DNA of 64,000 nt, taken from Staphylotrichum longicolle. Lineage: Eukaryota > Ascomycota > Sordariomycetes > Sordariales > Chaetomiaceae. Under the pieces are notes generated by a model. The model saw nothing but the letters and a program-made list of their open reading frames with translations. It had not been told where the DNA came from and searched no databases. This document shows positions 1 to 10,643 of this stretch, in pieces (the first letter of the stretch is position 1; each line of letters begins with the position of its first letter). The stretch spans positions 1,364,001 to 1,428,000 of the forward strand of contig JAHCVI010000006.1 of NCBI GenBank assembly GCA_019096155.1. Reading direction: 5' to 3'. A program made the translations under genes and the position numbers.

Positions 1-570
1 CAATCACCCCTCATGTGGCTGCAGTCCAACTTCCCCGACGAGCAGGGATACGTCTACTGCACGCTGGGGCCCTTTCCACGAGACATCAAGTACGTGCACA
101 GGAACAACAACGACAAGCCGGGGACCATCCCGCAGGAGGACACGTCCCTGTACCTGATCGGGCGGGGCGGCGACCACACCGCGCGGGTCGACGGCAAGAA
201 GCAGGGCGGCGTGGTGTGCGTGGCCATGTGCGCGCTGCCGCCCGCGGGTGTCGGCGAGCCCGAGACGGCGGGGACGCCGTTCGCGCGGGGCACGCTGGGG
301 ACGCCGGCCATGGACGCGGCGGAGAAGGCGCTGTTGGGGTTTATCAAGGAGATGCAAGACGTGGGGCATCAGGGGTCGATGCCGCTGGGGGAGCGTGTGG
401 AGGGGTGTCTTGGGATTGTGTTTATGGGCGTGAATATGTTGATCTATGAGTATTCCAAGGAGAAGGGGTTCTTTGATCCGCCGGGAGGGTTTGAGGTGGA
501 GGATAAGAAAGTGGAGGCGGAGCCGTTGCCATGGCCGCCTCTGCCGGACTCTGGATCTAAGCAACAGTGA
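1..570 (+). CDS. 3' end of a hypothetical protein gene (5' partial)
   Basis: The reading frame is open from the first base, so the gene starts left of the window; about 189 residues are visible before the TGA at 568-570. The piece has no obvious signal peptide or membrane segment. It is rich in Gly and Pro, and near its end a short hydrophobic stretch (LGIVFMGVNMLIYEYS) precedes a charged tail ending in a Pro-rich LPWPPLPDSG stretch. Codon use favours G/C at third positions like the real genes nearby, which supports this strand over the long antisense frame. I do not recognise the family; the missing N-terminal part would be needed to name it. Confidence 0.5.
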   Translation, partial: QSPLMWLQSNFPDEQGYVYCTLGPFPRDIKYVHRNNNDKPGTIPQEDTSLYLIGRGGDHTARVDGKKQGGVVCVAMCALPPAGVGEPETAGTPFARGTLGTPAMDAAEKALLGFIKEMQDVGHQGSMPLGERVEGCLGIVFMGVNMLIYEYSKEKGFFDPPGGFEVEDKKVEAEPLPWPPLPDSGSKQQ

Positions 571-1076
571 ACGGGCGGGGTGTGTGGCAAGCAGACAAAG
601 CTGAAGCTGGGCGACAACTTGCTGGTGAAGGGACACGGCAAGCTGGCCCTCGAGGTAGTGAGCACGGGCAATGCATGGTTCGGGTATGGAGGACACAGCC
701 CCCATGCGCAGCAAGGCGGCGTTCAACGGCTGGATGCAGCTCATGAGCAGGTGGAGGACAGACAGATAATAGATCATACGACCTAATGTTTAACGCTAGC
801 TATAAATTCTAACAAGCTATCAGCGCCATTCTTGATGTTCAAAACTGGTGTGAACCGCCTCACTTGTGAAGAGAATGAAAGAATGATATACAGTCACTGA
901 GTCACTACTCTCTGTGAGGCAGTGAACCAACCCTGTCCACATTCGGCAGTTATATTACAGTACGGTTACACAGCGCATGATGAATTCAGTTGAGTCACAA
1001 CTGTCAGCGGTGGCTTAGCTCCAGGCCGACCTGTGCCGAGTTTTCCCCCTTTGTGCGCTTTTCTCCAATCACCGCG

Positions 1077-1489
1077 ATGTCAGGTTTTGACAAATTAGCC
1101 AACGAGGTCATCTGGCACATCCTCGAATACCTTGACCTGCCTGACTCTGATTTTACCTCCAGTGGCCTGAAGGGGTGTCTGACAACATCCTCAAGACCAG
1201 TGCCTGGCACAGACACCCCTCGCGCCCCAACGCGTATTTGAAGTCACATCTTGGGTTTGTTGAGGACCGCGAGCATCGTGGGGATTTGATGAGTGCTTCA
1301 AGTGTTATCCACCAGGAGTCTGGGCCGCAATCAAGAAGGAAGACAGCGAGGAGAATAGGTGAAAAATGCAATATCTCTGGAGATAAGGACAAGTACACCA
1401 GCCACCGGTTCCACGAGCAAAGAAGATTCTTGAGGGTCACGATAACTATGAATTCTTGGCCTAGCCTACAGCAACCAACAGCAACCTAA
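1077..1489 (+). pseudogene. F-box-like N-terminus, probably a decayed fragment
   Basis: The ATG at 1077 opens MSGFDKLANEVIWHILEYLDLPD, which has the look of a fungal F-box start (LPxEVxxxILEYLxLxD). The frame closes at 1241 without the rest of an F-box or any substrate-binding region. A second open frame overlaps it from 1160 to 1489 with a sequence (SDNILKTSAWHRHPSRPNAYLKSH) that could be a continuation after a frame change or an unspliced intron, but no good donor and acceptor join the two. I read this as the remnant of an F-box gene; it could also be a short gene with an unusual intron. Confidence 0.3.
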
Positions 1490-1645
1490 CGAAGCAATGA
1501 ACGTGTCAGAAGAATACAGAAAGAAAGCAACCAGTATGCCGTCCCACCAAGACTCTCTCCCTATCGTGCACCACCAATTTGTGCAAGGACATCACCCGCC
1601 AACACCAACACCAACCGCCCATACCCGAACTCCACGCCTCATCCA

Positions 1646-4600
1646 TCAAATGTAAAACATGTCATCTCTCAACGCGTCCGCAATTCTCACCTCCTCCCGC
1701 GCCACCCCAGCGCCGGTATAACACCTCGCCCGGTCACACACCGTGTCCGCCAATCTTGCCGGGGTACAAACGCCCGTCGAGCGCGTCGACCGTCCCAGCG
1801 CATACGAAAGCGCATGTGTGAACCCCTCCAGCACGTCCGCGGCATTCTGGTACGGCGGGCTCGCGCGGGGCATGTTGCGGGGGTCCTTGAACGTGGGCCC
1901 AAAGAACTCATCCACCACCACGACGTAGTGCGCCGGGCGGGCGGTGCCCTGGATGGCCTCATGCGCTTGGAGGTAGAACTCCCAAAGAAACTGGCTGGTG
2001 ATGGAGCGGTCAACAATCGTGCCCGGGAGGGGGTTGCCCTTGTTGTCTGCGCCAGACTTTCTGCGGGGGTAAAAGCGGGTGTGGTGGCGTTTGCCGACGA
2101 TGATGATGGAGATGAGGGGCGGCTGCTGCCGCGCCACGCTGTAAAGACGGTCGCACACCTCGTGTATCCGAGGGTATTCTTTGGCAACGACCTGGTCATA
2201 TTGGCCCTCAGAGATACCGTCGCGGTAAACCACCAAGACCTCTGGAAACTTGGAGTTAGCCTTGGCGAATCGTTTCAGGTGGGGCTCAAGAAGCTGCTCA
2301 AAAGAGGTGATGTCGTCGACGATCTCCATGCTCTCGTGGGGCTGGAATGAGATGGTTGCGGGCCACTGGGCGAGCTGGCTATCCACGTTGGCCACCATGC
2401 CCGCGATGCTGTGTGACGTATCTCTTGCTCCTGGAGCGGCGTGGGTGACATCGAGGCCGACAACCATGGTGCGCCACCGGGAAAGAATGTCGGATGTATC
2501 GAATTTCAGTTTGTGGTTGACCCCCCCGCACTTGAGGTTTGCTTTCAGCAGGATGTTGTCCCAGTGCTGCTGGTCAAACTGGGGCTTCTTGAGGATCTTC
2601 GACTCGAGCATACAAACCGTGTGAATGCCCACGTCAACGTCGCCAACGGCCTTGATCAAATTGTAAAGCTCCGGCCCATCTCTGGGCAAAAGGACGAACA
2701 GCAGGTTGTACCCTTGGTTGCGGAAGTCTGCAAACCGGGCTTTGAGGCCAGCGCGATGCACTTCGTTGGACCGAACGGGACTGTGCATCCGTCCGTGTTC
2801 TTGTTGAGCAAATCCTCTTGTGCGCATCAAGCTGTCGAGCCGAGGAACCAGAGTCTGGTTCCACGCCGGATGTGTTCCAGTGTTTTCGATCGGCAGAACT
2901 GCCCAGCGAGCAGCCCGCCCGCATCTGGTGTACTTTCTCACATCACGAAGGTTCCATTTTCCTGGTTGATTGCTCACAGAAGTATCGTCGTACGACACCG
3001 AGGGAGGTGCAAGGACGCGTCCGCTTGCGAGTGCTAGCGTTGAGGCGGCATTGAGAACTCGTGCCTGCGGCTGAGCCGGGAAGAGCAGCGATGAGTTTGA
3101 AGCAGGCGGTCGGATCCCGATGACTTCAAACCCGTCTTGGGTGATGCAATCAACGCTTCTGTCAGGCCTGAGCTGGGCAACTGTGATCATGTCCGCCGTC
3201 TGGGACCCTGAAAGCTTCGGCTTGTAGTTCTGACCTTCCACAATGTGACAAACACTGAGTGGGTAGTAGGCAGGGCGGAGCCGACCACCGAGATTGACGA
3301 CCAACTCGTCCCTTCCAACCGGGAAGTCAGGGTATGCTGAGTGCAAAAACGGATTAGCCCCTCGCGCTGCCAACACGCTTGCGTCTTGCGTGTGGACTTA
3401 CCATTGTAGAAATAGTCGTAGATGGTGACATAACGGTCCCTGTCCTTGTCGTAGAATTGGGCCTGTGAGCACGTCGCGCCAATCCTCGGCGCGTTTCCTC
3501 CAAACCTTGGGGGATATTCTGGCCTCCTCTGCTGATCCTTTTCGGGAACGCCGTCTTGGGCGGTTGCGAGTCCCGAAATGACCTTGATGATGTCCTTTTT
3601 CATCCCGCTGACCTCGGCCGTCCGATGGCGGAGACGAACCCGAACGCCCTTGAGAACCTCCTGGAGGCGAGCAAGCTGGCTGGGGTGATTCAGGCCAGAC
3701 TCCACAATCCACTTGTCCAACCGCAACGGCTGGAAAAATGTTCCGTGTGTGACGTTCACGTTGATCCACGCCTTGCCGGCACCGAGACGGACGCTTGAGA
3801 AGTAGCCCCGGACGGCATCGATGCCAAGCCCAATTGACACCCTGGCGACGTGGTTGCGATGGTTCCGTGGCAACTTGGTACGGCCATCAATGGCATAGCC
3901 CTTGCTGCCGACAACGGCCTGAGAGTTGTCGCCGAGCTCGTAAGATTTGGAGAAATGCCGAAGCCAAATGTTGAGAATCTGAGAAAACACGTTTTTCGGA
4001 ATGGGCGGTGCCTCTGAGCGGCTGGTCGACCCTAGGTACTGAAGCAAGTCGCTCATCCGGAGAGGATTGGGTATGTCTTCGGGCTCTTTTAGCACAATCC
4101 TGCACGGCTCCATTATGTAATTCGACCGGACCCCGACGAAAAGAATCTTGTGCTCCAACTTCACAAGCGGTTGTGTGCTGACAAGGATATCCCGATAGTC
4201 TGTCGCGAGAGTCCCATTTTTACAACCGGCTCTGAGTTCTTCAGCATCGTCAAGGAGGTAGGCAATGATCTCTGCTTGCTTCATGCCCGCGGGCCTTTTC
4301 TTTCCTGTGCCGACGGAGACATCGCCAGGCGCTGATTTGGGATCTGTTTTCATTGACTGGCCCCTGTTGTTGTCCAGCTCCTTCTCAATGTCGAGACTGT
4401 ATCGATAAAAGACAACATCCTTGCTCAGATTGAGAGCCACATAGTTGGCCCAAAGCTCGACGTCGTTTCCTCGCGTGCCGTAGCCAGGGCGGAGAGGAAG
4501 GTTGTCTTCCAGACTGTCCACGGTCGGCCGGTTGGCGCCGCTGTCGCGATCCTTGCCTTTGTCTGCGGGCCGGCCGTTTGCTGATTCAGCACTCGCCTTG

Positions 4601-4953
4601 GACTCAGTGCCCTTTTCAACTCTGCGAACGTCGTCCTGGGTCTCTCTGTCGGGTCTCTCACTGCAAAACGTGTGGTTAGTGTCTGGGTCTCGGCAAAAGT
4701 GATTTGGGGAAAGCTGTGGAGAGCAACGAGCGTACTCATGAAAGCGGATGGGTTCATTATCTCTGCCCCCGCCGCCACGACCACCTCCGCGGCCGCGGCC
4801 GGAGTTCTGACCTCTCGGGTTGTGACGCTCGTGCTCGCGCTCGCGCTCTCGGCGGTGGTAGGCTCCGGGGTTGGTGTTGTGCTCTTGGGGATAGTCCCCT
4901 CGGCCCCGGTAGTTGTCTCTTCGATCATAACGATCGTAACCGCGCCCAGACAT
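1646..4953 (-). CDS. Argonaute protein (QDE-2/SMS-2 class)
   Basis: Argonautes bind small RNAs and silence complementary transcripts; in Sordariomycetes they act in quelling or meiotic silencing. I place exons at 4953-4736, 4660-3402 and 3336-1646, giving 1,055 residues. The N terminus is Arg/Gly-rich with an RGRGGGRGGGG stretch (RGG type), followed by the N and linker regions (NVNVTHGTFFQPL), PAZ, MID (YYPLSVCHIVEGQ) and PIWI. The slicer tetrad appears intact as D788 (GLDVTH), E830 (MEIVDD), D865 (YRDGISEGQY) and D1023 (RLADTV), the DEDD form seen in fungal Argonautes. The C terminus MFYI is the expected buried end. The second intron (GTAAGT...CTCAG, 65 nt) is clear. The first (4735-4661) is 75 nt and stop-free, so retention would only add 25 residues. 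Whether it is QDE-2 or the meiotic SMS-2 paralogue cannot be decided by eye. Confidence 0.93.
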
Positions 4954-5664
4954 GGCGGCGTGCGATTGATATTGACTGACGTGACGGGTGGGAAACACAC
5001 TGCGGCAGGGTTGGATCTTGCTGGATGGTTTTGTGAATCAGCCCAGGTGTCAGGAGGATGGGATGAGGAAGCCCTGTAGAACAGTTCCTTCCACCCACCA
5101 GATTGTTTCAAAAATGCCCGCTTGGCTTGACAGATTGAGGGTCGCGCTGTGGGTGGAAACCGCGTCGGCTGCTGGCAAGACCTGAATGATGCTGCGCAAG
5201 ACTGCTATGAAGAGTTGCAGACCAGCGTGGCGTGGTTTGGGAATTTTTGTTTCACTTTCCTCGAGGCTGCATTTCCGCTAGGATGCGAGGAAGGTCCGAA
5301 CGTAAAGAAACCGAGTTCGTGGACATTTTTTATGTTAGGTCCTTCCCAAACTGAATTGCTGCCTACCACTGCAGTGAACTGACTCGACACCCGATAATGG
5401 TCCAGGAAAGAGCTGCCCAAACCTTCAAGCTTCCCATGCAGTACTGTGGTTCAATGCTGAATCTGTGGAACGAGTGCGAGCCCTCCGCCTTCTGTCCCAA
5501 ACGATCACAGACACCAAGCTGACTTGGGAATCAACGCAAATTGCCAACCGCCTAAACGCCCAAGATGCATTCTCAACCAACTAAGACATTACGAGACCAC
5601 CCAACCATGGTACGCAGAGTGAAACCCAAACCCAAATTTTTCCACCTGTGACCGCTCTTCCCGT
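4954..5664. other. Intergenic region: Argonaute promoter side
   Basis: This stretch lies upstream of the Argonaute start and downstream of the sulfide:quinone oxidoreductase stop. No gene is supported; overlapping short frames on both strands between 5150 and 5420 encode similar peptides because the DNA there contains an imperfect inverted repeat (listed separately). Confidence 0.5.
5287..5347. repeat. Imperfect inverted repeat upstream of Argonaute
   Basis: The left arm beginning GGAAGGTCCGAACGTAAAGA at about 5289 is complementary, with roughly four mismatches over 22 bases, to the right arm ending TTAGGTCCTTCC near 5346, leaving a loop of about 15 bases. It would fold as a hairpin in either strand. 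It sits about 340-390 bp from the Argonaute start codon. Confidence 0.5.
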
Positions 5665-7035
5665 TCAGTTGATCCACCCCTTCGGCCCACCCCAGGTGCC
5701 CTTGACCATCGACTTGTAGTAAACCCACGGGAAGAAATCCTTCTTCAAGTGGTAGAACGCGCGCCTCGGCGTCGCCTGGTCCCACCCGATCTTGCTGAAC
5801 GTCTCCTGCGGCACGCCGCCATACTTGAACTCGGCCAGCATCACCTTCCCGTACTCGGTCAGCAGGGGGCAAGAGGTGTAGCCGTCATACGCCGGCTTCG
5901 CCTCCACACCCTCCATCCCCTTCAACAGATTCCGCACCAGCACCGGCGCCTGCGCGGTGATGGCCGCTGCGGTCTTGGAGGTGGGCAAGCTGCTGGCGTC
6001 GCCTGCCGACCACACGTTCGCAAACTTCTTGTGCCGCAGCGTGGCATCGTCAACATCCACAAACCCGGCCTCGTTGGCAAGCGGGCTGTTCTTGACGAAC
6101 GCGTGCGCACCCATCTTGGGCACCACGTGCATCAGATCAAACTGCCGCCTGACCTGCTCCTTCCCGTCCGGCCGCGCAAACACGGCCGTGTTACCGTCGA
6201 CCTCGACCAAGTCGTGCGCAAAGAGTCCCTCCACCCCGCGCTCCTGCCGCAGCGCCTCAAGCGCGGCGCTGTACTTGGGCACGCCAAACATCACCGGCAG
6301 ACCCGTCGCGAACGCAATCTTGACCGGCGACGCGTCGTTGCCGGCCTGGTACAGGCCCGCACGCTTCCAGTGGTCGAGCGCGAGCCACATGATCTTTTGG
6401 GGCGCGCCCGCGCACTTGACGACGCCCGCCGGCTGCGTGAAGATGGCTTGCCCCGAGCGCAGGCGCTGGATGGTCGGGAAAACCTTGTCGACCGTGTCGA
6501 AGGTGTAGATGCACGACACGTTGGAGTCCGGGTTGCTCACGGCCTCGGGCAGGCCCTTGATGCTGGCCAGGTCGACCTTGATTCCGGGAGCAACGACCAG
6601 CTGGTCGTAGGTCAGCTTGGAGCCGTTGCCAAGGGTGACCGTGTTGTCCTCTGGGGAAAACGTGGCGAGGGTGTCGGAGTAAAGCTTGAGTTTGGGGTCC
6701 ACGAGGGATTGCAGGGGCCGCCTGAGCTCATCCTTGGTCTTGAGGCCGCCGCCGACAAGGGTCCAGCCGGGCTGGTAGTGGTGCCATTCTGCCCGGTCGA
6801 CAACCGCGATGTCGTCTTGGGTGAACTTGCCAGAGCGTAGAAGCTGGTGGCTGATTGTGAGGCCGGCCGACCCGCCGCCGACAACGACGACCTTGTGGTT
6901 GCGCGCGGGGCTCACGGGGCTCTGAGAGACTGAGGCAAATGTTCGGTATGCGGCCGGGGTGTGCTTGGTGAATGAGTGTTGGGCCGCGCTGGCAGCGGAG
7001 GCTGCTTGCCTGGTGAGAAGTCGGCTAGGGGCCAT
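5665..7035 (-). CDS. Sulfide:quinone oxidoreductase, mitochondrial
   Basis: This FAD enzyme of the inner mitochondrial membrane oxidises sulfide to a persulfide and passes electrons to ubiquinone. The single exon encodes 456 residues. The first 45 or so residues are rich in Arg, Ser and Ala without acidic residues, as in a mitochondrial presequence. The FAD-binding Rossmann motif follows (VVVVGGGSAGL), then a second dinucleotide-type region (VVAPGIKVDL), the Cys of the GVVKCAGAPQKIMW segment typical of eukaryotic SQR/HMT2, and the FANVWSAGDASSLPTSKT flavin motif. The C terminus is hydrophobic and amphipathic (FYHLKKDFFPWVYYKSMVKG), as expected for membrane contact. The ATG at 7035 was preferred to upstream non-ATG frame because it begins the presequence. 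It is divergent to the persulfide dioxygenase gene at 7621. Confidence 0.93.
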   Translation of the reverse strand: MAPSRLLTRQAASAASAAQHSFTKHTPAAYRTFASVSQSPVSPARNHKVVVVGGGSAGLTISHQLLRSGKFTQDDIAVVDRAEWHHYQPGWTLVGGGLKTKDELRRPLQSLVDPKLKLYSDTLATFSPEDNTVTLGNGSKLTYDQLVVAPGIKVDLASIKGLPEAVSNPDSNVSCIYTFDTVDKVFPTIQRLRSGQAIFTQPAGVVKCAGAPQKIMWLALDHWKRAGLYQAGNDASPVKIAFATGLPVMFGVPKYSAALEALRQERGVEGLFAHDLVEVDGNTAVFARPDGKEQVRRQFDLMHVVPKMGAHAFVKNSPLANEAGFVDVDDATLRHKKFANVWSAGDASSLPTSKTAAAITAQAPVLVRNLLKGMEGVEAKPAYDGYTSCPLLTEYGKVMLAEFKYGGVPQETFSKIGWDQATPRRAFYHLKKDFFPWVYYKSMVKGTWGGPKGWIN

Positions 7036-7620
7036 GGCGACGGTCTGCGGAATGAGTGAGTGGATGGTGAGAGGTCCTTGACAAGGAACACGAATGATGA
7101 GGTCCAAGATGCTGATATTGGAAAAAGAGAATGAGCTGAAATCAGCGCTCTGTTCACTCTGCGCGCCGTGCGCAAGCACGCGATTTGCGCTAGTTTATGG
7201 GGGCGCCGCCCTGCCGTGCGGGTCCCGAGAATTCAGCTGGTCGGCGAGGCCCGGAACCGGAGGGTCTCGGTGGCGCCACCATCGCGTGACGTCGGTGGTA
7301 TGTAATGCGACTGTGCAGACCGTTGTAGAACCGTGCCTGTGTGAAAATCACAAGCATTAACCGGCGAGACGGGCACTGTCCACATAACGAAAACGGATCT
7401 CGGAGCGGGTGTCGGCGCGGGTGTCGGTGGCGATTCAGGTCCCCGGAAGGTCCCCGGCCCCATACCGCCGGGACGGCGGCTGTGTTACGTCAAATGTGGG
7501 ACCCCGGTGTGCCGTTGCAAGCTTAAAACAACCGGGTACACACCGGCTCACCGCGCAGTCTCAAGCTAGTCCTCATCTTCAAACGACACCTCTGACTCGA
7601 ACAACAACAAAGCGATCAGG
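7036..7620. promoter_or_regulatory. Shared divergent promoter region of the sulfide oxidation pair
   Basis: These 585 bp separate the start codons of sulfide:quinone oxidoreductase (minus) and ETHE1-type dioxygenase (plus). No open frame is convincing. The stretch is GC-rich with a short repeat GGTGTCGGCGCGGGTGTCGG around 7410 and no clear TATA box. Its position makes it the only promoter DNA for both genes; co-regulation is inferred from arrangement, not seen as a known site. Confidence 0.55.
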
Positions 7621-8863
7621 ATGAACCGGTTCCCCCTGCAAGCCTGTCTCGAGACGAGATGGCAGCCCACGGCCCGTCTTCTCGGCCCTCTCGCCGCGGC
7701 TGGCCGGACACCCGGAGTGGAAGTCGGCACGAGAACCGCACAGCAAACCCGTCGGCTCCATCAACAACGGCGGAACCCTGCGGCACGAACCTTGTCCTCC
7801 CGGCACGTGTCACTACCTCGCCCCTTGCCCACGCACACCCTTCCTTCACCACTCCGCTCGCCTCAACCCAACACCCGAGGCTACACCACCCCCACCCCCA
7901 CCCCGAACACCCCCGAACCCGTGATCCACCCGGTCTTTGAACCCCAGACCTCCACCTGGCAATACCTCGTCGCCGACCCGTCCACCAACACCGCCGTCGT
8001 CATCGACCCGGTCCTCGACTACAACAACTGCACCCGCACCGTCTCCACCCACTCGGCCGACGAGTTGCTCAAGCTCATCCGCGCCAGCGGCTACACCATC
8101 TCGCACATCCTCGAGACGCACGCCCACGCGGACCACCTGACCGCCGCGTTCTACTTGCAGAGAAAGCTGGCCGAGGCCCAGGGGGGCCGGAAGCCGCCCG
8201 TGGGCATCGGGAAGCGGATCGGGCAGGTGCAGAGTCTGTTTGGGAAGAGGTACGGGATTGACAGCGAGGAGTATGACGGCGTGTTTGATCTGCTGTGGGA
8301 GGACGATGAGGTGTTTGAGGTGGGGACGTTGAAGGGGGAGGTGATCCATTTGCCGGGGCACACGCCGGACCATGTGGGGTACAAGGTTGGCCGTGAGTTT
8401 CCCGTGCCCTTTGATGCTTTCCTTTAATGATTGCTGACGATGATGGGCGGTAGATAATGTGTTTTGTGGTGACTCCCTGTTCCATCCAAGCTTGGGCACA
8501 GCGAGGTGTGATTTCCCAGGCGGCAGTGCCCAGGCGCTCTACCAGTCAGCAAGGAAGCTGCTCTCGTTGCCGGACAATGTGAAGGTGTGGACGGGGCATG
8601 ATTACCCCGTCGAGGGGGAGAGGGGGCCGGAGCCTTGGACGAGCGTCGGCGAGCATAGGGCAAGGAATAAGCACATCCGGGATGGTGTGAGTGAGGAAGA
8701 GTTTGTTGAGATGCGGAGCGAGCGGGATAAGAACTTGGCTGCACCGAGACTGGTGCACGAGAGCTTGCAGGTCAATATTCGAGCTGGGCAGTTGCCGAAG
8801 GCTGATGAGGCGGGGATGAGGACATTCAAGTTGCCGCTCAAGGTGCAAGGCGAGGGGTGGTAA
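7621..8863 (+). CDS. ETHE1-type persulfide dioxygenase, mitochondrial
   Basis: ETHE1 proteins are non-haem iron metallo-beta-lactamase-fold enzymes that oxidise glutathione persulfide to sulfite in the mitochondrial matrix, the step after sulfide:quinone oxidoreductase. Exons are 7621-8392 and 8454-8863 (intron 61 nt, GTGAGT...GGTAG), giving 393 residues. The first 100 residues are an Arg/Pro/Thr-rich extension that looks like a long mitochondrial presequence; the enzyme core starts near VIHPVFEPQTSTWQYLVAD. Metal-binding residues are visible as THAHADH (H167, H169, D171, H172), the PGHTPDHVGY segment (H247) and FCGDSLF in exon 2. The core has about the length of human ETHE1. The neighbouring divergent SQR gene supports the pathway assignment. 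The long N terminus is unusual; no later in-frame ATG offers an alternative start before the core. Confidence 0.92.
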
Positions 8864-8989
8864 ATGGAAACGAGTGTAGAAAAGTGTGCGAGTACCTATT
8901 GACGGGTCAGGGGCCATGCATAGTCGTGTACCAGTTTAATGTAACAACAACGTCTAATGTTTCGGCTACCTCTCTTCCCGTCTACTTTG

Positions 8990-10046
8990 TTACCCACTGT
9001 ACCCAAACACTTCCATCTCTGTGTTCAAGCGATCCATCAACCTCTCATACCATCCCCTCTTTGCCCCGAACTCCTCACCCTCCCTCTTCTCCGGCTCCCT
9101 CGGGCGCAACCTAAACCTCCTATCCAAACGCGCAGCCAAAAAGGAATACATGATGAACGTTTCCAACATAAACCCAAAGCAATAATAAGCCGCCTTACTC
9201 AGGAACCACGCCGTGCTCCCCACTGCCCTCCCCTCAAACGCAACCCCAGTTATAAACCCCTCCTCCAACGTCAACAACAACCCGACGAAGCAAATCAACA
9301 CCATCCTCCCCTTGAACCTTCCGCTCTGCCCCTCCACCTCCGCCTCATCCCTCCATTTCCACCCCACAACCCCGACCGCCACAACCGGCACCACCGCCAG
9401 CGCAACCCGAATACACGCCGCGACAAGCCAAATCACCCTGCACTCGTGCAACGCGTCCTCGTCCTGCGTGAAGTACGCGTCCGCATGCACGCTCACGCCC
9501 ATGACCAGGCTCACGCCCGCGCAAAACACCAAGAACCGCGTGATGCGCACCACGGCCGGGTGCGTCCCCGCCACGGCGTAGTCCCTGACGAACCGGCGCG
9601 CCATGAGCAGGTTCGCCATCAGCAGCAGCACGACGCCCGCGGGCGCGAGGATGGCGCTCGCGATCTCGAGGGACAGGTTGGACGGGTCGTACGCCCACGC
9701 GAGCCGGGTCGCGAGCGCGGGGAGGCGGGTGAGGGTGAAGGTCGTGCGGAGGGAAGGGAGGAGGTGCAGGAGGTGGTGGTTGGGCTGCGGGGCGGGCGCG
9801 TGGGTGGTGAGCGTGCGCACGCGGTCGAGGTGGTGCACGAAGAGGGCGAGGAGGAGGGCGGCGGTGAAGAGGATGAGGAAGATGATTGTGAGGGGCGTGT
9901 CGGGGAGGGGCGTGGCGGTGCCGCCGAGGAGGGCGGCGGGAAGGGGGAACGGGGGGTCGTCGTCCTAGGGGTTGGTTAGGGAAGTTTGTTGGCAGGGGGT
10001 GAATGGGGGTCCTTACGGGTGGGGGGCTGTTGGGCGTTGTAGACAT
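8990..10046 (-). CDS. DUF3112-like multi-pass membrane protein
   Basis: I join 10046-10017 (MSTTPNSPPP) to 9964-8990 across a 52-nt intron (GTAAGG...CCTAG), giving 334 residues. There are about seven hydrophobic segments, for example TIIFLILFTAALLLALF, IASAILAPAGVVLLLMANLL, FLVFCAGVSLVMGVSV, VALAVVPVVAVGVVG and MVLICFVGLLLTLEEGFI, with a polar tail. The pattern fits the fungal DUF3112 family, often described as family C-like G-protein-coupled receptor related; the biochemical role is unknown. The GTG-started frame beginning at 9838 is too short because hydrophobic coding sequence continues upstream of it to the acceptor at 9965. The gene is tail-to-tail with the ETHE1-type gene, only 126 bp away. 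Confidence 0.7.
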
Positions 10047-10643
10047 TTTGCGGTCGAGATGGTACCCCTTGTAAGTGTTTCAGGGGTGGTATGGGTCCAA
10101 GGTTGGCTAACAAGTGGCCGTGGCTTTTGTTCCAAACGGAATGGTGGCAGTCAGATCTGTTTAAAAGGGATGGCCAATGCCAGTGATTGTGGCTGGGCAC
10201 GGAATAGATTGTGCATCACGCAACAGTTTTGCAGTGGCAGTGGCTGAAAAGTGGTTCGATTTGTGAACCGACCGACGTCATGCCCCGGATAACGGCAACG
10301 AAAACTGGAGACTTCTCCACGACCGCCACCAAGCCTGCAAACCCGTATCAATGTAACAGCGCCCTCATATCCATGCGTTTGACTTCAAGCGGAACTCGAA
10401 ATGTCTTGCTTGGATTCCCAGCTGTTCAACACCGAGTATCTCCAGGTTTGTGCAAGCTCGTCCCCAATACATGTCAGGCAAGCGAATTGCTTGTGGTTTG
10501 TCCTTTGTGCACCCGCTTTATGAGGCCATGGATTTAGCAACAATCAATGGGCTCAGACACCTCTCCCTAAGCTGTCAAAAGTAACAGCGCAGGGCATTCC
10601 TCCAACAAGCAGACAACGTCGTCTCCGCTGTTAGCCATCTCCG
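10047..10643. other. Intergenic region
   Basis: Lies upstream of the DUF3112 gene and downstream of the Zn2Cys6 regulator gene. Short frames on both strands have no recognisable content; I see no RNA gene or repeat. Confidence 0.5.

Noticed and set aside
4..777. Long minus-strand open frame of 257 codons opposite the first gene
   Set aside because: It is the antisense of a GC-rich coding frame; its protein is Arg/His/Leu-rich without any domain, and the plus frame has better composition.
5749..6840. Plus-strand frame of 363 codons
   Set aside because: Exactly antisense to the sulfide:quinone oxidoreductase gene; Arg/His/Pro-rich shadow.
8957..9979. Plus-strand frame of 340 codons
   Set aside because: Antisense to the DUF3112 membrane protein, whose hydrophobic segments and splice sites are clear; the plus frame is low-complexity.
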